From assembly GCA_027492415.1 (NCBI GenBank), contig JAPUEV010000369.1, positions 1 through 5,497 of the forward strand: a stretch of 5,497 nucleotides of DNA, in the 5' to 3' direction. Each line of letters opens with the position of its first letter. Within the stretch, counting starts at the first letter, position 1. The translations under genes and the position numbers were made by a program. The notes under the pieces were generated by a model, which was not told the origin of the DNA, did no database searches, and saw only the letters and a list, made by a program, of their open reading frames with translations. Positions 1 through 3,662 of this stretch are shown here, one piece after another. This DNA comes from Ignavibacteria bacterium. Lineage in GTDB: Bacteria; Bacteroidota; Ignavibacteria; Tepidaquicellales; OLB5.

Positions 1-79
1 CGTTTATGGTTTCGGGCTTGTTGAGCAGCTCTGCAATTTCGTTGTATCGCTCTTTTACTTTTTCTAATTTATCGAACAT
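1..79 (-). CDS. prfA: Peptide chain release factor 1, N-terminal fragment (cut by window edge)
   Basis: Read on the minus strand from an ATG at 79-77, the frame stays open to the window edge and gives 26 residues beginning MFDKLEKVKERYNEIAELL and continuing NKPETIN. This is the typical start of bacterial release factor 1, whose N-terminal helix runs M-[FL]-[DE]-[KR]-L-x-x-V-x-x-R-Y-x-x-[ILV]-x-x-L-L-x-[DK]-P. RF1 releases finished proteins from the ribosome at UAA and UAG stop codons. The rest of the protein, including the PxT anticodon-like and GGQ catalytic motifs, lies outside the window, so identity rests on this short N-terminus only. The ATG is preceded on its own strand by an A/G-rich stretch without a strong Shine-Dalgarno. 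The gene is divergent from the ATP-grasp cassette and separated from it by 586 bases, so it is probably unrelated in function. It could be another coiled-coil protein, but the match to RF1 is good. Confidence 0.8.
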   Translation of the reverse strand, partial: MFDKLEKVKERYNEIAELLNKPETIN

Positions 80-97
80 AATTTTTCTTTCTGATTG

Positions 98-128
98 CAA
101 AAATACTTCTATTTGTCAGTAAGTTCAA
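98..128 (-). promoter_or_regulatory. Candidate Bacteroidota-type promoter for prfA
   Basis: On the minus strand, TATTTTTG (105 down to 98) matches the TAnnTTTG -7 element of Bacteroidota. TTGAA (128 down to 124) lies 18 bases upstream as a possible -33 element. Transcription would begin about 10-15 bases before the prfA ATG at 79. Such short motifs occur by chance in AT-rich spacers, so this is a candidate only. Confidence 0.4.
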
Positions 129-130
129 TT

Positions 131-244
131 CAATTAACAATTATCAATTTGTCTGCCTTCGGCAGATTTCGCTTTACTTTGTAAAGCTCAACAATTAACA
201 ATATGTCTGCTTTTGGTAGATTTGGTTTTGCTTCGTAAAGCTCA
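131..244. repeat. Two tandem copies of a ~55-60 bp double-hairpin repeat
   Basis: Copy 1 spans about 131-190 and copy 2 about 192-244. Both start CAATTAACAA and end GTAAAGCTCAA. Each copy contains two small hairpins. In copy 1 these are TCTGCC-TTC-GGCAGA (152-166) and GCTTTAC-TTT-GTAAAGC (171-187). In copy 2 the matching hairpins are TCTGC-TTTTG-GTAGA (206-220) and GTTTTGC-TTC-GTAAAGC (225-241), where substitutions turn Watson-Crick pairs into G-T pairs and leave the stems able to form. The elements look like dispersed intergenic repeats. Function is unknown. Confidence 0.75.
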
Positions 245-252
245 AAAAGATA

Positions 253-265
253 TTCGTGCCACGAA
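253..265. repeat. Isolated 13-base palindrome TTCGTGCCACGAA
   Basis: A perfect inverted repeat, TTCGTG-C-CACGAA, centred on position 259. Its inner 11 bases match the core TCGTGGCACGA of the tandem units at 334-447 except for the central base, which reads as the complement. The symmetry would suit a dimeric DNA-binding protein or a small hairpin. It stands 81 bases upstream of the first tandem unit. Confidence 0.65.
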
Positions 266-333
266 AAATAGTTTCTTTACTGCGGGTCTGCGGTAAAAGG
301 AAAAAAATTCTTTCTTAAATATCGAGTGATCTA

Positions 334-447
334 TTCGTGGCACGAGAGGTTACAAGTTAATTTAAGAGCTTTTCGTGGCACGAGAGGCTGTAAATTATTT
401 TATGAATGATTCGCGGCGCACGATAGGTTGTAAAATATTTTTTGCAA
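334..447. repeat. Three tandem 38-bp units with a palindromic core
   Basis: Units begin at 334, 372 and 410, a period of exactly 38 bases. Each opens with a version of TTCGTGGCACGAGAGG, then [TC]T[AG][CT]AA, and continues with AT-rich sequence that differs between units. Units 1 and 2 hold the palindrome TCGTGGCACGA (335-345 and 373-383). Unit 3 is diverged, with C for T and one inserted base (411-423). Three units so close together and so alike in the core point to duplication. They lie about 60 bases upstream of the promoter candidate at 504-533. They could be operator sites or a decaying palindromic repeat family. Confidence 0.75.
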
Positions 448-503
448 TAAATTTTTCTGAAAAAGTTTTTTGAAAATTATTTTCATTTTTTTGTGTTTAC
501 CTA

Positions 504-533
504 TTGACTATGAGTGTTAGAATGTTATATTTG
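504..533 (+). promoter_or_regulatory. Promoter candidate for the ATP-grasp/GNAT/kamA cassette
   Basis: TTGACT (504-509) followed after 16 bases by TATATTTG (526-533) fits a combined -35/-33 TTGAC-type element and an exact TAnnTTTG -7 element. This is the best promoter match in the spacer. Transcription would start near 540, giving a leader of about 125 bases before the TTG start at 666. No other strong promoter is evident until after the terminator at 4829, which fits transcription of all four cassette genes from here. This is inferred from motif match only. Confidence 0.55.
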
Positions 534-597
534 CAAAGAGTTTTGAATGTGATTACTGTACCATAAAAAAATTTTTAACTGAAAAGTTTTTGGAAGT

Positions 598-675
598 ATG
601 GAAAACAGAATTAAAAAAGTTCACATCAAAATAAAATTAAAAGTAAGGAAGAAGCCAAAAATTTTTTGCGGGTAG
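598..675 (+). CDS. Possible short leader ORF, 25 residues (doubtful)
   Basis: ATG at 598 opens a 25-codon frame ending at TAG 673-675. The product is very lysine-rich (it begins MENRIKKVHIKIKLKVRK). The frame overlaps the TTG start of the ATP-grasp gene at 666 by ten bases in another frame, an arrangement that would allow translational coupling. However, the codons are mostly AAA and ATT/ATA in an AT-rich spacer, so an open frame of this length is easily accidental. A single-base shift in the T-run at 662-667 would fuse it to the downstream gene, so a sequencing slip cannot be excluded. No family is recognised. Confidence 0.15.
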   Translation: MENRIKKVHIKIKLKVRKKPKIFCG

Positions 676-1757
676 GATTTACTTACAATATAAAAAAAGA
701 GCACAGCTCAGATGAACCAATTTCCGAAGGAAAGGAAATTAAGGTTCCCAATGAAAGTTATGTTGACGATAATCTGGTCAGCAACTACTCTCACCGCTTA
801 AGCGATGTTTATGCTGAGTGGGATGATGAAGAAACCATCTCTGCAGTTGAATCAGCAATTAAAAAAGCGGGACATGAAGTTATCCGCATTGAAGCTGATG
901 AAAATGCGTTTGAAATGCTGCGTACAACAAGGCCTGATATAGTTTTTAACATGGCTGAAGGTTTTGGCGGCGCATCAAGGGAGTCACACATCCCCGCAAT
1001 GCTTGAAATGCTTAACATACCCTATACTGCCAGCGATCCCATCACAATTGGCAATTGCCACGATAAATCCAGGTGCAAGGAAATATTGACCTATTACGGT
1101 GTGCCGAATCCCGGCTTTTTTATCACTGATAGCCATGTAAACGGTCACCCAAAGGTAAAATACCCCGCATTTGTAAAGCCGCTTCACGAAGGCTCATCAA
1201 AAGGTATATATAATAGTAGTGTGGTTAATAACCGCGAGGAGTTAAATCGCGAAATAACAAGAATTAAGGAAAATTACAATCAACACTCTATAATAGAGGA
1301 TTTTCTTGACGGGCAGGAGTTCACAGTAGCCCTGCTTGGAAATGGCGATAATGTGCGTGTTTTGCCTATAGTTGGCATAAACTTAGATTGTTTGCCGGCT
1401 GATTTCCCAAAGATCTATTCATATGAGGTAAAATGGTTCTTTGATACCAGGGAAAACAAGCTTGATATATTTTCATGCCCGGCTAAGATAAGCGATAAGC
1501 TGACCCGCAGAATTGAAGAGATCTGCAAGCAGGCTTATCATGCTTTGCGAATAAAAGACTGGGCAAGGATGGATGTAAGATGTGACGCGAACAATGAGCC
1601 GTATATAATTGAGATAAATCCGCTGCCGGGAATTTTACCGAACCCGGATGATAATTCATGCTTCCCCAAGGCTGCAAGGGAAGTTGGCATTGATTATGAC
1701 GGGCTGATACAGGCTGTGTTAAATGGCGCGATAGAACGTTACGGATTAAAAGCGTGA
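666..1757 (+). CDS. D-Ala-D-Ala-ligase-like ATP-grasp enzyme (first paralogue)
   Basis: A 363-residue cytoplasmic ligase of the D-Ala-D-Ala ligase branch of the ATP-grasp fold. Such enzymes join a carboxylate to an amine through an acyl phosphate. Visible motifs are FNMAEG (94-99), IPYTASD (118-124), the ATP lysine KP (171-172), the serine loop GSSKG (176-180), EDFLDGQEF (211-219), YSYEVKW (251-257), RMD (301-303) and EINPLPG (316-322). D303, E316 and N318 are the expected Mg ligands. The N-terminal GGxSxE motif of true Ddl enzymes is missing; residues 18-55 form an extra acidic segment instead. The substrate is therefore probably not D-Ala. The start is TTG at 666: it puts the first beta strand (RVGFTYN) at the N-terminus, no ATG exists in frame before the upstream stop at 612, and an A/G-rich stretch (GGAAGAAG, 647-654) lies upstream. 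It is the first gene of a four-gene same-strand cassette. The fold is certain; the reaction is unknown. Confidence 0.9.
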   Translation: MRVGFTYNIKKEHSSDEPISEGKEIKVPNESYVDDNLVSNYSHRLSDVYAEWDDEETISAVESAIKKAGHEVIRIEADENAFEMLRTTRPDIVFNMAEGFGGASRESHIPAMLEMLNIPYTASDPITIGNCHDKSRCKEILTYYGVPNPGFFITDSHVNGHPKVKYPAFVKPLHEGSSKGIYNSSVVNNREELNREITRIKENYNQHSIIEDFLDGQEFTVALLGNGDNVRVLPIVGINLDCLPADFPKIYSYEVKWFFDTRENKLDIFSCPAKISDKLTRRIEEICKQAYHALRIKDWARMDVRCDANNEPYIIEINPLPGILPNPDDNSCFPKAAREVGIDYDGLIQAVLNGAIERYGLKA

Positions 1758-1776
1758 AACGTCAAATGTGAAACGT
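1754..1776 (+). repeat. Short direct repeat GTGAAACGT at the end of the first ligase gene
   Basis: GTGAAACGT occurs at 1754-1762 and again at 1768-1776, a 14-base period. The first copy includes the TGA stop codon at 1755-1757. It is the left part of a spacer made almost wholly of repeat-like pieces. Confidence 0.5.
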
Positions 1777-1789
1777 AAAACAAAGATTG

Positions 1790-1862
1790 TGTCATGCTGA
1801 ACTTGTTTCAGCATCTAAAAACAGACCCTGAAATAAATTTCTAAAGGCGTAGCAGGGTGACA
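1790..1862. repeat. Two-hairpin palindromic intergenic element
   Basis: The ends are inverted copies, TGTCA (1790-1794) and TGACA (1858-1862). Inside are an 8-base-pair hairpin, ATGCTGAA-CTTGT-TTCAGCAT (1794-1814), and a second inverted pair, ACCCTG (1825-1830) with CAGGGT (1853-1858). The pattern resembles widespread dispersed repeats of Bacteroidota-type genomes (my recollection; needs a genome search). No T-run follows either stem, so it does not look like a terminator. Confidence 0.65.
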
Positions 1863-1887
1863 AAAGAATAATAACAGATTAATTAAT

Positions 1888-1913
1888 GAGATTGCCGCGC
1901 TTCGCCCGCAATC
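1888..1913. repeat. GAGATTGC...GCAATC inverted repeat abutting a start codon
   Basis: GATTGC (1890-1895) pairs with GCAATC (1908-1913) around a GC-rich centre. The segment is reminiscent of 'GAGATTGC...GCAATGAC' dispersed intergenic repeats. The right arm ends at the base before the ATG of the second ligase gene (1914), so this element occupies the position where a ribosome binding site would normally lie. Its GC-rich centre contrasts with the surrounding AT-rich spacer. Confidence 0.5.
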
Positions 1914-2993
1914 ATGAGTAAAAGATTGAATAAAAAACTGAACATATCGATAATATTTAATGACCCGGTGCAGTACGCGCAGGGTCCCGTATACGAAGGC
2001 ACTGATGTTGATATAGACGCGCTGCCTGATGCCATTGATATGAGCGAGTACGGCGTGCTTGATGAAGTTAAGAGCGTTGAAAGAGCTTTGGCTCCGTTAG
2101 AGCATAATACAAAGATAATTCCGGTTGCTTTGGATATAAACAAGCTCATAACCGAGCTTAACGAGAACAGGCCTGATATAATCTTTAACCTGTGCGAAAG
2201 TGTTGACGGCGACCCCACGCAGGAAATGAACATTGCAGGACTATTTGAGCTTCTTAAAATTCCGTACACAGGTTCACGCGCGTTTACACTTGGACTTGCG
2301 CTGAATAAGCCGCTTGTTAAAACAATTCTTAACCAGAACGGGATACCAACAGCAAAACATTTTGTTACTAATACATCGGCTATACACTTGAACGGGCATA
2401 AGTTCCCGATGATAGTAAAGCCCTCACGTGAGGATGCAAGCATTGGCATAACCAATGAATCAGTGGTAACAAACGAAGCTGACCTGAAGAAAAGAATTGA
2501 ATACGTGCTGGAAGAGCATAAACAGCCCGCACTGGTAGAAGAATACATCGAAGGCAGGGAAATAAATGTATCGGTGGTTGGTAATGATGAGCTGGTAACT
2601 TTCCCCATAAGCGAGATAGATTTTACCGGGCTGCCGGCTGACTATCCGAAGATAATAAGCTACAACAGCAAATGGATGTATAAAACGGTTGAGTTTGAAA
2701 ATACTAAGGCAGTTTGCCCCGCGCAGAACCTGAGTGATAAGGAAGTGCAGGTAATACAGGATACCGCAAAGAAGGTCTATAAATTGCTTGGCGCCGCTGA
2801 TTACGCAAGGGTTGATATGAGATTAAAGGATGGCGTGCCGTATGTGCTTGAGCTGAACCCGAATCCGGATATTGCAAGCGATGTACCCGAAGATACAGGC
2901 TTTACACGCAGCGCAAAGGCGCACGGGTGGGAATACAGCTATTTGATTCAGCAGATAATAGGTTTTGCGTTAAAGAGGTGGGGAGTTAAGTGA
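1914..2993 (+). CDS. D-Ala-D-Ala-ligase-like ATP-grasp enzyme (second, diverged paralogue)
   Basis: A 359-residue cytoplasmic ATP-grasp ligase, clearly paralogous to the gene before it. Both share the blocks RPDI[VI]FN, IPYT[AG]S, FVKP/IVKP, LPAD[FY]PKI and SY..KW. Motifs here are FNLCES (91-96), PYTGS (117-121), KP (169-170), EDASIGI (173-179), VEEYIEGRE (208-216), ARVDMR (298-303) and ELNPNPD (313-319). D301, E313 and N315 keep the metal site. Two substrate-binding parts differ from both Ddl and the first paralogue: the serine loop is EDASIG rather than GSSxG, and the PG following the metal-binding Asn is PD (P318-D319). The Ddl GGxSxE motif is absent. The ATG at 1914 is chosen because it precedes the first strand (LNISIIFND). 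There is no Shine-Dalgarno, and a repeat-like hairpin ends at 1913. It is 156 bases after the first ligase and 73 before the GNAT gene. It likely makes a second amide bond or uses a different substrate. Confidence 0.9.
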   Translation: MSKRLNKKLNISIIFNDPVQYAQGPVYEGTDVDIDALPDAIDMSEYGVLDEVKSVERALAPLEHNTKIIPVALDINKLITELNENRPDIIFNLCESVDGDPTQEMNIAGLFELLKIPYTGSRAFTLGLALNKPLVKTILNQNGIPTAKHFVTNTSAIHLNGHKFPMIVKPSREDASIGITNESVVTNEADLKKRIEYVLEEHKQPALVEEYIEGREINVSVVGNDELVTFPISEIDFTGLPADYPKIISYNSKWMYKTVEFENTKAVCPAQNLSDKEVQVIQDTAKKVYKLLGAADYARVDMRLKDGVPYVLELNPNPDIASDVPEDTGFTRSAKAHGWEYSYLIQQIIGFALKRWGVK

Positions 2994-3042
2994 TTTCGGA
3001 TTTGTGATTGCAGATTGCGGATTTTTTATGAAATATAAGTAG

Positions 3043-3062
3043 CACAGACATTCCTGTCTGTG
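3043..3062 (+). repeat. Perfect hairpin CACAGACA-TTCC-TGTCTGTG before the GNAT gene
   Basis: An 8-base-pair perfect stem (3043-3050 with 3055-3062) and a 4-base loop end four bases before the ATG at 3067. No T-run follows, so it is not a typical terminator. In mRNA it would place the start codon of the acetyltransferase beside a stable hairpin, which could lower initiation unless translation is coupled. Just upstream, 2991-3027 contains repeated GATTnCGGATTT-like pieces. Both have the look of dispersed intergenic repeats. Confidence 0.6.
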
Positions 3063-3066
3063 AATA

Positions 3067-3561
3067 ATGAAAATGATACGGAAGTTAATACAGAACGATA
3101 GAGATAAGATTCAGAGGATACTTACTGATACTAAGCATTTTAATGATGATGAGATAAAAGTTGCAATTGAGCTTATTGATGTTTACCTGAACGATGCGAA
3201 ACAGACTGATTATATTATTTATGTCTACGAAACGGATGACACGCATGAGACAGCAGGTTATATTTGTTATGGTAAAAGACCGCTGACAGACTGGACATAT
3301 GACTTATACTGGATAGCTGTAGACCCAACCATTCACGGTAAGGGTTTAGGCTCTGGACTCATAAGGCATATGGAAGAGGACCTGTTAAATAACGGCGGAA
3401 AAATTATACTGATAGAGACGAGCGGAAAGCCGGAATACGAAAACGAACGGAAGTTCTATTTAAAGAACGGTTATGAAGTTCAGACTATCATAAAAGATTT
3501 TTACAGAAGCGGTGACGACTTATATGTTTACCGCAAATATCTTGAGAGAAAGCCTCTTTAG
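3067..3561 (+). CDS. GNAT-family N-acetyltransferase
   Basis: A 164-residue single-domain GNAT protein, which would move an acetyl group from acetyl-CoA to an amine. Motif A spans the strand YDLYWIAVDP (78-87) and the pyrophosphate-binding loop HGKGLG (90-95), the family Q/R-x-x-G-x-G/A with His in the first position. A segment IETSGKPEYENERKFYLKNGY (116-136, not a signature by itself) fits motif B, where FY..NGY is the usual aromatic site. The start could be ATG 3067 or ATG 3073; neither has a Shine-Dalgarno, and a hairpin stands just upstream. It lies between the ligases and the aminomutase gene on the same strand, so its substrate is probably an intermediate of that pathway. Beta-lysine is one candidate, by analogy with AblB of the N-epsilon-acetyl-beta-lysine osmolyte route. 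AblB as I recall it is clearly longer (roughly 270 residues), so this is not simply ablB. The family is sure; the substrate is inferred. Confidence 0.88.
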   Translation: MKMIRKLIQNDRDKIQRILTDTKHFNDDEIKVAIELIDVYLNDAKQTDYIIYVYETDDTHETAGYICYGKRPLTDWTYDLYWIAVDPTIHGKGLGSGLIRHMEEDLLNNGGKIILIETSGKPEYENERKFYLKNGYEVQTIIKDFYRSGDDLYVYRKYLERKPL

Positions 3562-3585
3562 ATAAGGTAACCGGAAAATATAGTA

Positions 3586-3634
3586 CGGTGCCCTGTGAAA
3601 CCCGGGGTCATTTTTAAAATGATAAAGGGAATCC
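3586..3634 (+). promoter_or_regulatory. Structured leader before kamA, resembling a partial cobalamin riboswitch
   Basis: The spacer reads CGGTGCCC (3586-3593), a short linker, then ACCCGGGGT (3600-3608), a 7-base-pair hairpin TCATTTT-T-AAAATGA (3608-3622), and AAAGGGAATCC (3624-3634). The order GGTGCCC ... T.AAA.GGGAATCC resembles the 5' half of cobalamin riboswitches. The diagnostic downstream core (GGTGAAAATCC and CCCCGCAACTGT-like blocks) is absent: the sequence turns into A/C-rich linker and then the Shine-Dalgarno. A working riboswitch is therefore unlikely. It may be a decayed remnant, another structured leader, or chance. Confidence 0.25.
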
Positions 3635-3647
3635 AAAAAACAAACAA

Positions 3648-3652
3648 AGGAG
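3648..3652 (+). promoter_or_regulatory. Shine-Dalgarno AGGAG for kamA
   Basis: AAAGGAG (3646-3652) contains AGGAG ten bases before the ATG at 3663. It is the only clear Shine-Dalgarno in the cassette. It supports the chosen start and suggests the aminomutase is translated independently of the upstream genes. Confidence 0.7.
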
Positions 3653-3662
3653 TTAATATTTT

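Larger units (their letters stand above)
80..665. other. 586-base divergent intergenic region rich in repeats
   Basis: This spacer separates prfA (minus strand) from the first ATP-grasp gene (plus strand). It contains no convincing protein gene. From left to right it holds a candidate prfA promoter, two copies of a double-hairpin repeat (131-244), an isolated palindrome (253-265), three 38-base tandem units (334-447), a degenerate AT-rich direct repeat (451-477 and 571-597) on either side of a promoter candidate (504-533), and a short doubtful ORF (598-675). It is strongly AT-rich apart from the repeat cores. Confidence 0.8.

Noticed and set aside
334..447. CRISPR array
   Set aside because: The conserved part is about 22-24 bases and the gap only about 14-16, with a 38-base period, three units and no flanking cas genes. 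Spacers of normal length are absent.
131..447. Insertion sequence or MITE with target duplication
   Set aside because: No transposase fragment, no pair of long terminal inverted repeats bounding the region and no clear target-site duplication could be seen.
1790..1862. Rho-independent terminator between the two ligase genes
   Set aside because: Neither stem is followed by a T-run, and the paired ends plus internal hairpins fit an intergenic repeat better.
1883..2608. Long minus-strand open frame opposite the second ligase gene
   Set aside because: It lies wholly antisense to a gene with clear ATP-grasp motifs; the product is serine/leucine-rich without recognisable domains, as expected from a reverse-frame shadow.
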